From assembly GCA_944321525.1 (NCBI GenBank), contig CALULQ010000022.1, positions 1 to 60,966 on the forward strand: a stretch of DNA of 60,966 nt, given 5' to 3'. A program made the position numbers and the translations under genes. This DNA comes from an uncultured Paraprevotella sp. (lineage in GTDB: Bacteria > Bacteroidota > Bacteroidia > Bacteroidales > Bacteroidaceae). Shown here piece after piece: positions 41,788 through 50,809 of this stretch (position 1 is the stretch's first letter; each line of letters opens with the position of its first letter). Below the pieces are notes generated by a model. The model was not told the origin of the DNA. It did not search any database and worked only from the letters and a program-made list of their open reading frames with translations.

Positions 41788-43293
41788 TCATTGGCGCACC
41801 AGCCCCTCATAGTCCGCCTGCAGGGGCCGCCCCGCGCGGAAGTCGTACAGCGTCAGGCTGCGCAGGGTGTAGTAGAGGCTCCAGTAGGTGTGCAAGGCGT
41901 TCAGGTAGCTCCGGCGGGCGGCGTCCTTCTCCTCGATGGAAGCGTTCAGGTCGAGCACGCTGGACCGGCCCAACAGATAGAGGCGGCGGGCCACCTCGCT
42001 GCGACGCAAGGCCGTGCTGTCCGTCCGAGCCGCCACGCGGACGCGCATCGCTTGCAGGTTGAACTGCCCGACGAGTTTGCGCACGTTCTGGTCGAAGTCC
42101 GTGAGGCTCTGCTCCACCTGCGTCTCCACCAGGTCGCGCTGCGAGCGGGCCACTCGCACCTGTCCGCGTCCGCGCCCCCAGTCCAGGATGGGCAGGGTGA
42201 TGCCGACGCTCACGGCCTGCTGTTGGGACGGGTCGCGGTAGACCTCGGAGAAGCGGTCGGAAGTCTGCGTCAGGCCGAAACGGAGATAGAGGCTGGCCTT
42301 CAGTCCGGCATTGGCCTTGGCCTGCGCCACGTTGCTCTCGGCCTCCACCCGCCGGCGTTGCAGGCTCGTGATGTCCGGGCTGTGCACGCGGGCCCATTGC
42401 AGGGCCTCGCCCTCGTGGACCACCACGTCCGGCAGCTCGTCCGACACCCGGATGTCCGGCAACGAGTCGCCGTCGGACAGCCCCAGATAGGAACGTAGGT
42501 CCAGGGCGCACTCCTTCATCGCTATGCGGGCATCCATGCGGTTGGTCTCCTCGTTCAGCCGGTTGATTTCGAGTTGGAGCATCTCGTTCTCCGTCGTGGT
42601 CCCGATGCGGTAACGCCCCTGGGCAAAGCGGTAGAGCGTGTCGGCCTGGGCATAGTTCTGGCAGGCCGTGTGGTAGTCGCTCTGCGCCAGGACGTAGGCG
42701 AAGAACTTGTCCACCGCCGTGACGGCCACCAGCTCCAGCGTCTCGAGATAAGCCCGGCGGGCCTCCTCGTAGCGCAAGGGATAGATGCGGCGGTTCCACT
42801 TCAGACTGTTGTAGCCGAAGAGCGACTGGCTGTAGGCCACGTTCACCGGCACGCTTTTCCACGAAAACGTCTTGTCGCTCAGCAAATCCATCCGCTGCAG
42901 CGAGGTCTGCAGGGAAAGCGTGCCGCCCGTCCAGGCGATGTTCTGCTGCAGGGAAAGCGAGAGGTCGGTGTTCAGGTAGTTCTGCTCCACGAAGCGCACC
43001 GACCCGTCGTCCATGGTCACTTGGTTGATGGCGCGGTCCAGCCCGGGGTTCGACGTAAGCGTGAGCGAAGGCAGATAGTTCGCGCGATAGGAACGATAGT
43101 CCCAATAAGCCGAACGGAAAGTGTGGCGGGCTGCCTGCGCGTCCGGCGAAGACTGGCAAGCCATGCACACCACGTCCGCCAGTCCCCAGCTCTCCGCCTC
43201 CGGACGCAGCTGCGCCCCGACGGGCATCATTCCCGGCAACAAGAAACTAAACCAACAGGCCAATGCCCATGTCATTCTCTTTGGATTCATCAT
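41788..43293 (-). CDS. TolC-like outer-membrane efflux protein
   Basis: A 501-residue outer-membrane channel protein. Signal peptide MTWALACWFSFLLPGMMPVGAQ precedes two OEP repeats, each with a long helical hairpin (ALQWARVHSPDITSLQRRRVEAES; GRGQVRVARSQRDLVETQVEQS). The longer frame to 43479 has no signal-peptide character, so the start is ATG 43293 or 43290 (MMNPKRMTW). It is the first gene of the export operon; no canonical promoter was found just upstream, where an unusual TTTCG-rich and hairpin-bearing stretch lies. Confidence 0.92.
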   Translation of the reverse strand: MMNPKRMTWALACWFSFLLPGMMPVGAQLRPEAESWGLADVVCMACQSSPDAQAARHTFRSAYWDYRSYRANYLPSLTLTSNPGLDRAINQVTMDDGSVRFVEQNYLNTDLSLSLQQNIAWTGGTLSLQTSLQRMDLLSDKTFSWKSVPVNVAYSQSLFGYNSLKWNRRIYPLRYEEARRAYLETLELVAVTAVDKFFAYVLAQSDYHTACQNYAQADTLYRFAQGRYRIGTTTENEMLQLEINRLNEETNRMDARIAMKECALDLRSYLGLSDGDSLPDIRVSDELPDVVVHEGEALQWARVHSPDITSLQRRRVEAESNVAQAKANAGLKASLYLRFGLTQTSDRFSEVYRDPSQQQAVSVGITLPILDWGRGRGQVRVARSQRDLVETQVEQSLTDFDQNVRKLVGQFNLQAMRVRVAARTDSTALRRSEVARRLYLLGRSSVLDLNASIEEKDAARRSYLNALHTYWSLYYTLRSLTLYDFRAGRPLQADYEGLVRQ

Positions 43294-43582
43294 GCTATTC
43301 CTTTCATTCTTTATTAAAAAGCAATCAAATCCCGTGCCAAAACGCCCAACCATCAAGTCTACAACAAGTTGCAAAAATCCGCGCGCCAAGAACCTGTGCG
43401 ATTGCGCACCTCCGAAGTGCGTTTCCGCACAGCCCGCACATCTTTCCCGCTCCGAATTCCATTCCCCTCGTTCCGTCATTCGTCCAGCTCCGATGCCCCG
43501 CTTCGCAGCTTTCGTTCATCCCGTTTCGGCGAGTTTCGTTCACCGCTTCTTCCGTTCCTCTCGTTTCGGCGGGTTCTCGTTC
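43294..43582. other. TCG-rich non-coding stretch upstream of the export operon
   Basis: About 290 bases with a strong bias to C, T and G, with repeated CGTTTCGGCG at 43522 and 43562 (40-bp period) and many TTCGTTC-like words. Open frames on both strands show no protein character. The export operon promoter should be here or further right but has no standard TAnnTTTG match that I could find. Confidence 0.5.
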
Positions 43583-43749
43583 CGGCGGGTTTGTAACCCG
43601 CCGAAAGCAAATATAAGGATCTGTGATCCGGTTAATATTCTGCTTTGATGGCCGTAACACACTAAACACTAACACCCGATACATTGGAAGAAGTCTTTAT
43701 CGGATTGGAAATCCTCATATTTAACACCCTCGGGTTGCAAACCCGAGGG
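43583..43749. repeat. Cluster of four short REP-like palindromes
   Basis: Four short hairpins in 167 bp: CGGCGGGTT-TGT-AACCCGCCG (43583-43603), GGATCTGTGATCC (43617-43629), GGATTGGAAATCC (43702-43714) and CCCTCGGGTT-GCA-AACCCGAGGG (43727-43749). They share a form with a 3-5 nt centre and GG..CC arms. Dispersed REP-like palindromes of this style are known in many bacteria, often moved by RAYT-type transposases; no such gene is visible here. Confidence 0.75.
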
Positions 43750-43787
43750 AACGAATGGAAGAGAACGAATGGATACGAAGAAACATT

Positions 43788-43825
43788 AAAAAAAGCGGAG
43801 AACGCCCACCGGCATTCCCCGCTTT
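43788..43825 (-). terminator. Rho-independent terminator of the SusCD-fasciclin operon
   Basis: On the minus strand AAAGCGGGGAA (43825-43815) pairs with TTCTCCGCTTT (43802-43792) through one G-T wobble, with a run of T at its 3' side. It lies 24 nt beyond the stop of the last SusD gene. Confidence 0.85.
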
Positions 43826-43848
43826 CAACGCTATATTTACAATTATTC

Positions 43849-45780
43849 TTACTTCATACCAATCTGGCCCTTCCAGCTCAGGAACCAGTTGCGCTCGTCC
43901 AACAAACGGCCGTACAAACCGCTGCTCTCGGCATCGCGCTTGCTTACGGAACCAGCCACCCATTCGGGGTTGTTGTAACGCTTGGCAAAGCGGATCAGGT
44001 CGAAGAGGCGCTTGCCTTCGAAGCAGGTCTCCAACGCCAGTTCGTTGATGATCATGCTATCCACAGCTGCCTGCTCGGTTGCCATGTTCAGGTAAGCCCA
44101 TTCCACACGGCTCTGGCCATTGTAAGCGGGAACATAGTTGCTGTCCGCATCAAGCGAATCCACCATCGGATAAGCATAGTCCGGGTTCAACTCCGAATAG
44201 CCGCTACCCAAAGAATGGATACCGATATTGGTCATAGTAGTAGCTGAACCTTCTTCACCATCCTCGGACGGCAACCGTCCATTGCGGGTAGCATACTGAT
44301 TGAAGAAGTTCTCAGATGTCTGCAACTCATTGAGGAAAGCAATATCCGCATCGTTGCAATAAACCTTCACGCTGTCTTCCACCACCGAACGACCCAGACC
44401 TGTGGCCAAGATGGCGTATGCCATGCGCGGGAAACCACCGTTGTTCAACGCCTCGGCCAAACGGAGCCAAACCTCTGTCTGGCGGTAAACGATGATGTTG
44501 CGGTAATTCGTCTTGCTGATACTTTGGGTGGTGAACTGCCCAGCATTGCCGCCTGTCGTAATATTATATGTACCCGTACTCCACTGTCCGGAGAGACGAA
44601 GGTCGCCTTTCAGCAAAGGATTCTCCTCAATCATCTCGGCATGGAACTCCTGAGGCACGTTGTTCTCATCCACCAAACAATACACTTGTTCTGCACTAAT
44701 CTCCTGCATCCGCTGCGAAGGAGTGATGCTGAAATTAGTCGTAGTGGTGTACACGCCTGTTGCAGCATCGACCTCGGTGTTGTACAAGCTGGGCACATCG
44801 CTGAAATAGCCTTGACTGGAAGCCGAGTCCATCGGAATAAGGGTGATATTTTCATTGTTATATGCACCAGCAGAAGGAGACCAGAGGCTCCAACCTACCC
44901 CATAAGACGTACCCGTACTGGAAGAGTATTCACTCCATTGAGAAGCTCGACCCTGACTCACATTATAAGCCATTTTCGTTGCACCATCACCAACGCTACG
45001 GGTATCCGTAATCCAACGGAAATAGCACTTGGCTGCCTCGCGGTAGTCAGCCTTCCCGGCATCCCCTCCCTTGCAGGAAGCGCGCCAGAGATACAGATCG
45101 CCCAACACCATGTCCACAGGGAAATAGCAATTGGACATGAAGATGCTACCCACGGTGTGGAGCGACGGCCAAGCCGTGCGGGAATAAGGCTTCAAGTCCT
45201 CGATGAAATAATCGCAGATGCCCTCGATGTCCTTGCGGTCGGCTGCTGCAAGGCTTACCTCGGCCGCATCCTGCTCCGTCAGCAAAGGCTGCGTGTAGAA
45301 AGGCACGCTACCGTAGTTCAGCGCCAACTGCAGGTAGGTCCAGGCACGGATGGCACGCACCTGCGCCAATTCCTTCTCGAAAATCTGGTTGCCACGGCTG
45401 TCGTAAGCATTCGTGTCGGCTGTGGCGATGTAGTAGTTACAGTTGTTGATCACCGCATAATAATCGCGCGGATTGTTGTAACGGTTGTCATCGCCGGCTT
45501 CAAAGTTGGCCAAGGCGCGCAAGTCGGCGTTGGCATTGGTGGTGAGCGAAACCAAGTCGCCACGCACCTCGCCCAAGATGTTCACACGGTCGCCAATGGC
45601 CTGCAACTTGTAGATGATACCGATGAGCGAAGTGGCCGTATCGGCAGGAGTCGTCAGGTGGCTCCCGTCCTCATAAATCACATACGTGGAAGTCGGCTCG
45701 AGGATGTCTTCGCAGGAACCTAATGTTCCTGCTCCGACAGCTGCCAGTACAATCTGATAAATATAAGATTTGAGTTTCAT
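43849..45780 (-). CDS. SusD-family outer-membrane lipoprotein (second pair)
   Basis: A 643-residue SusD/RagB-type lipoprotein. Signal ends AGTLGSC (Cys23), followed by EDILEP, an acidic stretch fitting surface export. The N-terminal SusD_RagB block has TPR-like helices (AQVRAIRAWTYLQLALNYGSVPFYT), and the C-terminal region has NELALETCFEGKRLFDLIRFAKR, the usual SusD C-terminal signature, and ends with DERNWFLSWKGQIGMK. It should cap the SusC-like channel next to it and help bind a substrate that is not known. It starts 11 nt after the SusC gene and is the last gene of the operon. Confidence 0.95.
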   Translation of the reverse strand: MKLKSYIYQIVLAAVGAGTLGSCEDILEPTSTYVIYEDGSHLTTPADTATSLIGIIYKLQAIGDRVNILGEVRGDLVSLTTNANADLRALANFEAGDDNRYNNPRDYYAVINNCNYYIATADTNAYDSRGNQIFEKELAQVRAIRAWTYLQLALNYGSVPFYTQPLLTEQDAAEVSLAAADRKDIEGICDYFIEDLKPYSRTAWPSLHTVGSIFMSNCYFPVDMVLGDLYLWRASCKGGDAGKADYREAAKCYFRWITDTRSVGDGATKMAYNVSQGRASQWSEYSSSTGTSYGVGWSLWSPSAGAYNNENITLIPMDSASSQGYFSDVPSLYNTEVDAATGVYTTTTNFSITPSQRMQEISAEQVYCLVDENNVPQEFHAEMIEENPLLKGDLRLSGQWSTGTYNITTGGNAGQFTTQSISKTNYRNIIVYRQTEVWLRLAEALNNGGFPRMAYAILATGLGRSVVEDSVKVYCNDADIAFLNELQTSENFFNQYATRNGRLPSEDGEEGSATTMTNIGIHSLGSGYSELNPDYAYPMVDSLDADSNYVPAYNGQSRVEWAYLNMATEQAAVDSMIINELALETCFEGKRLFDLIRFAKRYNNPEWVAGSVSKRDAESSGLYGRLLDERNWFLSWKGQIGMK

Positions 45781-45791
45781 AAGAGTCTGAA

Positions 45792-48700
45792 TTAAAGGTT
45801 GATTTTAATACCGATCATAAAGTTGCGGCTGTTAGCCAACAGACCGCGGTCTATACCCTGCTCCAACACGCTGTTGCTCATGGAGAATTCCGGATCCACT
45901 CCCAAATACTTCGACACGGTGAAGACGTTGTTGGCTTGTCCCCAGAACGTCAGGCCGTGAAGGAAAGTATTGTTGATGGGGAGCTCATAGCTCAGCGTGA
46001 TGGACTTCAGGCGCAAGTAGCTTGCATCCTCAATCCAGCGGTCGCTGAAGCGGGCATTGCCCATCGGGTCGTTCCATTCTGCCTTCGGCATGTCGGTCAC
46101 CTGGCCTTCGTAGCTCCAGCGGTTCACCATGGCCACCGTCTGGTTCATGAAGCGGTTGCCGCCTTCCAGCTGTGCACGCTGGTAGTTGTAGGCGTCGTTG
46201 CCCAAGCTATAGTTGAAGTTCACGTCCAAACGCAGGCGCTTCCAGCTCAAGGAAGTGAAGATGTTACCATAGATGTCCGGGTTCGGGTCACCGATGAACT
46301 GCATGTCGGCCGAATTGATTTCCTTGTAGCCGTCCTTGTCCTGGAACTTCACGTCGCCCGCACCGAAGTAGTTGCGGTCGATACCGTTCTCAGCCAAGAT
46401 GTAGAGCCCGTCGGCAGCAGCTTCCTCGGAAGTGGAGTACACGTATGTGCCGGTAGAAGTCGGCGCCGTCTTGTAACCGTAGAACAAGTTCACCGGCTGG
46501 CCGATTTGCGAACGGATGGTAGCACCGTAGACTTCAGCGTCCACATAGTTCTGACCATCGGGCAGGGCCGTCAGTTCGTTCGTGTAGTGACCTACGCTCG
46601 CACCCACTTCCCAGTTCCAGTCGCGGGTGGCAACGATGTGGCCGTTCACAGTGATGTTGTAGCCCTTGTTCTCCAGCGAACCGCCGTTCACCCAGTTGTT
46701 CTCCAGACCGGTGATGAAGTTCAGTTCATGATAGGTCAGCAAGTTGTCCGTCCAGCTCTTGAACACGTTCAAGTTCACGTTCAAGCGGTTCTTCAAGAAG
46801 TGCAGCTCAGTGCCGAAGTTGAAGCGGCGGGTGGTTTCCCACTGGATTTCCTCGTTACCGATGTTGCCCATCACCAAACCATTGGCCTGTCCCTGGAAGA
46901 GGACGCTTTCGAAGAAGGTGCGGGTGGCGTCGAAGTCGATACCGTCGTTACCGCTCACGTCATAACCCATGGTGAACTTGGCATAGTCGATGCCCGGAAC
47001 GTCGAACCAGCTTTCGTTGGATAATACCCAACCGGCCTGGATGCCCGGGAACACGCCCCAACGCACACCGGCAAGCTTGAAGCCTTCCTTGGCCTCCTTA
47101 CCGAAACGCGAAGAGCTTTCAATAGCCAGATTACCTTCCACGAAGTAGCGCTTGCGATAATCGTAGCGGGCCTGTCCGTACCATGTCATGGAGCTCCAGT
47201 CGTTCGTCGTACCGGTGGTAGACTTGTTCTGCGTGTCGTTGATAAACGGAGTCTTATCGCTACCGGTGTTGTAACCCAGCTGGGTGTCCACCTTGTAACG
47301 GTCGCTCATGAAGCGGAAGCCGCCCAAGAGGTCGATGCTATGGGCACCATACTGGTTGCTCCACTCCAGCTTCGAGTCGCTCAGGACGGAAGTCTGGGAA
47401 GAATAGAGCGAGCGGATCTCGTTGTCCACGGTCAAGCCAAGGGAAGACACGTAGTAGGAAGGAACACCGTTGATGGGCACATAGTACTTATCGTAGGTGT
47501 TGACCAGCGTGTAGCTGAACAGCGAGCTGAGCGACAAGTGCTTGTTGAACTCCCACCGCGGCGTAACGGCGATGTTCAGGTATGAGTTCTCAAAATAGTT
47601 CTTGTTCTGGGCCGTTCCGTATTCGTTGATGGAAGCCGGGTTGGCCAAGCGGTAGTTCACGTTGCCCACCGAAGCCAAGGCCTGGTCCAAGTAGTCTTCA
47701 TCGGCGTTGTCGAAGGCCACGTTGGAAATCTGTCCGTTGGAATAAGCATACGGGCTGAGCATCGGGCTCTTGGCCAATCCGAGGAAGTTGACCGAAGTCA
47801 CGGTTCCCTCGTCATAGTTCTCAGGAGCGCCTTGGTCTTTCAGATTGCGCGTCACGTTGCTGTATGACACGTCGAAGCGCACGAACAACTGCTTGAACAT
47901 GTTGATATCCGTATTGAAGCGGATGTTCAGGCGGTTCATGTTGTTCTCGTTCAACACGCTCTGTGCGCCGTTGTAGCCCATGGCAAGGAAGTAGCTGGCC
48001 ACGTCGTCACCTCCCTGCACCGTAATGCCGTAGTTGTGCGAGAAGGCTTCGTCGTAGAGATAGTCGTTCCAATCCGTGTTGTTGTTATACTTATTATAAT
48101 AGTAATTCTTCGGATCGTTGCTGAGGAACTGGAACTCCGAAAGGTTCGTGCCCGTGGAGCTCAACAGGTCGGAAGCGTAGGTCTTATACTGCGAGCCGCT
48201 CATCATGGAAAGCGACTTGGGCAGCAGGGTGATGCCGGCCGAAACGGTAGCGTCGATCTTCGTGGCCAAGCTCGTGTTGCGCTTCGTCTCGATGAGGATG
48301 ACACCATTGGCACCCTTTGCACCATAGAGGGCCGTTCCGTTGGCCATGACCTTCACGCTCTTGATTTCGTTCACGTTGAACGAGGTCAAGATATCGTTGT
48401 AGAAACCGTCGTGGATCATCGTGCGGTCGTACTGCTGGTCAACGATAACTCCGTCAATGACCACCAACGGCTGCCCGTTGCTGTGCAGAGAGTTGATACC
48501 GTTCATCATCATGTAGTTACCGATACCGGGAGTGCCGCCACGGGAGATGGTACGCACGTTGGCACCCAGTTTCTCGCCGATTTCGCTCGTGATGTTCAGC
48601 GCGGAACTCAGGTCGAAGTTCTCGGCCACCACATCGCCGTTGATGTTGTCGTCCTCGCTGAAAGCCTTACGGGTAGAGGCGGAATACAGGGTCACGTCGC

Positions 48701-49046
48701 GCAACTTGCCCGAACGGTTGATGCCCACGCGGACGGTCTTGAAGTCCGGTGCCACAATCTGCAGGGCGGTGGCGTATTCAGGCACGTCGAGTTTATACGT
48801 ACCATCCTCCTCCGTCAGGGTAGAATAGCCCTCATAACCGCTCACGCTGACCAACGCACCTCCCAAGGGAACCGAGGAAGAGACCGCGAACACGCGGCCG
48901 CTTACCGGGCGGGTCTTCACGTTTTTCTTCACCGGGCGGGCGGGCCTTTCCGCAGTGACGCTGTCGGCAGCCACTTCATCCTGGGCATAGCCTGCCAAGG
49001 TCCCCGCCATCATTAATGCTAAGCAATAGAATCTATATCTTTTCAT
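45792..49046 (-). CDS. SusC-family TonB-dependent outer-membrane transporter (second pair)
   Basis: A 1084-residue transporter. Signal peptide MKRYRFYCLALMMAGTLAGYAQ, then a linker, a carboxypeptidase-like domain (SGRVFAVSSSVPLGGALVSVSG), a plug with SusC signature features (LIETKR; RGGTPGIGNYMMMNGIN) and a 22-strand barrel ending with the C-terminal LLANSRNFMIGIKINL. Several segments match SusC (SITLSYELPINNTFLHGLTFWGQANNVFTVSKYLGVDPE). The N-terminal extension holds VKKNVKTRPVSGR, unlike a typical secretin-TonB start. It pairs with the SusD downstream and lies 27 nt after the fasciclin gene. Confidence 0.95.
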   Translation of the reverse strand: MKRYRFYCLALMMAGTLAGYAQDEVAADSVTAERPARPVKKNVKTRPVSGRVFAVSSSVPLGGALVSVSGYEGYSTLTEEDGTYKLDVPEYATALQIVAPDFKTVRVGINRSGKLRDVTLYSASTRKAFSEDDNINGDVVAENFDLSSALNITSEIGEKLGANVRTISRGGTPGIGNYMMMNGINSLHSNGQPLVVIDGVIVDQQYDRTMIHDGFYNDILTSFNVNEIKSVKVMANGTALYGAKGANGVILIETKRNTSLATKIDATVSAGITLLPKSLSMMSGSQYKTYASDLLSSTGTNLSEFQFLSNDPKNYYYNKYNNNTDWNDYLYDEAFSHNYGITVQGGDDVASYFLAMGYNGAQSVLNENNMNRLNIRFNTDINMFKQLFVRFDVSYSNVTRNLKDQGAPENYDEGTVTSVNFLGLAKSPMLSPYAYSNGQISNVAFDNADEDYLDQALASVGNVNYRLANPASINEYGTAQNKNYFENSYLNIAVTPRWEFNKHLSLSSLFSYTLVNTYDKYYVPINGVPSYYVSSLGLTVDNEIRSLYSSQTSVLSDSKLEWSNQYGAHSIDLLGGFRFMSDRYKVDTQLGYNTGSDKTPFINDTQNKSTTGTTNDWSSMTWYGQARYDYRKRYFVEGNLAIESSSRFGKEAKEGFKLAGVRWGVFPGIQAGWVLSNESWFDVPGIDYAKFTMGYDVSGNDGIDFDATRTFFESVLFQGQANGLVMGNIGNEEIQWETTRRFNFGTELHFLKNRLNVNLNVFKSWTDNLLTYHELNFITGLENNWVNGGSLENKGYNITVNGHIVATRDWNWEVGASVGHYTNELTALPDGQNYVDAEVYGATIRSQIGQPVNLFYGYKTAPTSTGTYVYSTSEEAAADGLYILAENGIDRNYFGAGDVKFQDKDGYKEINSADMQFIGDPNPDIYGNIFTSLSWKRLRLDVNFNYSLGNDAYNYQRAQLEGGNRFMNQTVAMVNRWSYEGQVTDMPKAEWNDPMGNARFSDRWIEDASYLRLKSITLSYELPINNTFLHGLTFWGQANNVFTVSKYLGVDPEFSMSNSVLEQGIDRGLLANSRNFMIGIKINL

Positions 49047-49073
49047 TACTCAAGTTCTAATAGGGTTCTACAA

Positions 49074-50783
49074 TCAGTTTTCATCACTGGTTCCCTCCGT
49101 GGGGTGGGGTTCGAATATCACACAGTCGATGAGCAGGTTCTTGCTGTAACCGGCAGGGGTGGTACGACCACTGATGGACTGTATGGTGAGCAACACGCGG
49201 GAATCTTCTTCGGCATAGTTACATACAGGGAACACACGGCCCGTGGCCACCGTAATCGTATCCATACGGGTTGCGTCCACATCAACGTCTTCCACCAAGC
49301 GCACGGCACTGTTGCCCTGAATCATGTTACCTGTCGGCGAGGTGTAGTAACGCAGACGGGCAGAGATTTGGCGCTTCAGCTGAGCGTCGGCAATGGCTGC
49401 CGTGTCGGCGGCCAACGGGGAGGCAAACACCACCTTGATGTCGTACGGGCAGTTGGACAGCGTGTTCGGAATCTCGAACGTGATTTCAGGCTGGTTCTGG
49501 CGGCCCGAACGGCTGTCGGTCACATAGAGGTAACCGCCTGCGGACACCGTCAGCGTATCGTTCATGCTGGAAGAAACAGTGACCGGAGATGCCTGGATGG
49601 CCGTGGAGTCGCCCGAAAGCGTCACGGTAGAATAATTGTCCATGTATTCGGCTTCCACCTTGATGGTGCTCATGATGTTCAGGTCGGTGGGCTTCATGCG
49701 CCAATCCGTCGCCGTATAGAGCAAACCGTTGCTGCACTCCTGCGGAGTCAGGCCCTCAAGGATACCACCATTTTGCTTAGGCCAGTAGAACACCGAGAAA
49801 TCCGGATCGTATGGCGAATAAGTCGTGGAAATGATGGAGTCGGGATCCTCTTCGTTGAAGGGAGGTTCCTGCTCGCGCACGCTGAAGAACGAGTTGGCCG
49901 TCAGCAATTCCTTGGCATACAAGTTCTGCAGAGAGTCGCCCTCTTCGCCCAATTCGGTGTGGTATACGAAATAGTTCTTGTAAGTGTCCACGTGCTCGCG
50001 CCAAATCTTGTTCGTCGGCGCCAGGAACCAATACAAGCTGTCTTCCGATTCGATGTCGCCCATCATCGTGAAATAGGTGTTGTAGCTGTACATCACGGAG
50101 TCGAGATAGATGGTCTGTCCGTCAACGATACCGCCCGGAACGGAAGCTTCCTCGTCCAGTTCCTCATGCTGCCATGAGCGGAAGAAAGCCACCAAGCTGT
50201 CCAACCCCTCGTCGCCACCGACATTCGCACGGATGCGCTCCCAGATATTGGGCACGAAAGCCACCGGGGCGTCCACCTTGTAGAGCATACCATTGGACGA
50301 AGCCACGCCCTGGCCCACGAGGTTCACCTCGTCGTTGAACTTCGAGCTGCTCAGCTGCATGCGCTTGCCGTTGAGCATACGGATGCTCTCGTCTTCGGTC
50401 AGCGAGGAAATCGGACGGGTGTACATGGCGATGTGGTTCTGGATGAACTGCACCACCGTGGTGTTCTCGTCCTCGGGCACATCCGAGTTAGCCCGGTCGG
50501 CCTTGTAACGGTCAATCCAATCCTGAGCCTCCTGGTCAGTAATCACAGGCGCCCATACGGTGAAAGTCTGACGGGAATCCAGCATGCTCTTGTATCCGCA
50601 AGAGTCGAGCACCCTCATGAACGGGCGAAGGCTCTCATCGTTCTGCATGCTTTCCCAAAGAGTCGCCGTAGGCACCGTACCATTCACGCTGTAATGGTCG
50701 TCCCAAGTGTCCGTGCAGGACACGCTGGCGACAGCAGCGGCCATTGCCGCGATGCTTGTTAGCACTGAATATTTCAATTTCAT
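49074..50783 (-). CDS. Fasciclin-domain lipoprotein with C-terminal beta-sandwich (third)
   Basis: A 569-residue lipoprotein: signal with Cys23 (VASVSC) followed by TDTWDDH. Two FAS1-like domains (residues about 36-190 with TFTVWAPVITDQEAQDW; about 200-370 with LYWFLAPTNKIWREHV), then a beta-rich C-terminal part (residues about 385-565: VKVEAEYMD; VTFEIPNTLSNCPYDIKVVFAS; LLIDCVIFEP) that resembles carbohydrate- or ligand-binding sandwiches. FAS1 modules usually mediate adhesion or ligand binding; surface exposure is inferred from the acidic post-Cys residues. It lies between the second fasciclin gene and SusC2. Confidence 0.85.
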   Translation of the reverse strand: MKLKYSVLTSIAAMAAAVASVSCTDTWDDHYSVNGTVPTATLWESMQNDESLRPFMRVLDSCGYKSMLDSRQTFTVWAPVITDQEAQDWIDRYKADRANSDVPEDENTTVVQFIQNHIAMYTRPISSLTEDESIRMLNGKRMQLSSSKFNDEVNLVGQGVASSNGMLYKVDAPVAFVPNIWERIRANVGGDEGLDSLVAFFRSWQHEELDEEASVPGGIVDGQTIYLDSVMYSYNTYFTMMGDIESEDSLYWFLAPTNKIWREHVDTYKNYFVYHTELGEEGDSLQNLYAKELLTANSFFSVREQEPPFNEEDPDSIISTTYSPYDPDFSVFYWPKQNGGILEGLTPQECSNGLLYTATDWRMKPTDLNIMSTIKVEAEYMDNYSTVTLSGDSTAIQASPVTVSSSMNDTLTVSAGGYLYVTDSRSGRQNQPEITFEIPNTLSNCPYDIKVVFASPLAADTAAIADAQLKRQISARLRYYTSPTGNMIQGNSAVRLVEDVDVDATRMDTITVATGRVFPVCNYAEEDSRVLLTIQSISGRTTPAGYSKNLLIDCVIFEPHPTEGTSDEN

Positions 50784-50809
50784 CTTCTTAAGTCATTAAA
50801 TTGTGAATA

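Noticed and set aside
43325..43684. Minus-strand 119-residue frame upstream of tolC
   Set aside because: It runs through the REP-like palindromes and TCG-rich repeats, and its composition is not protein-like.
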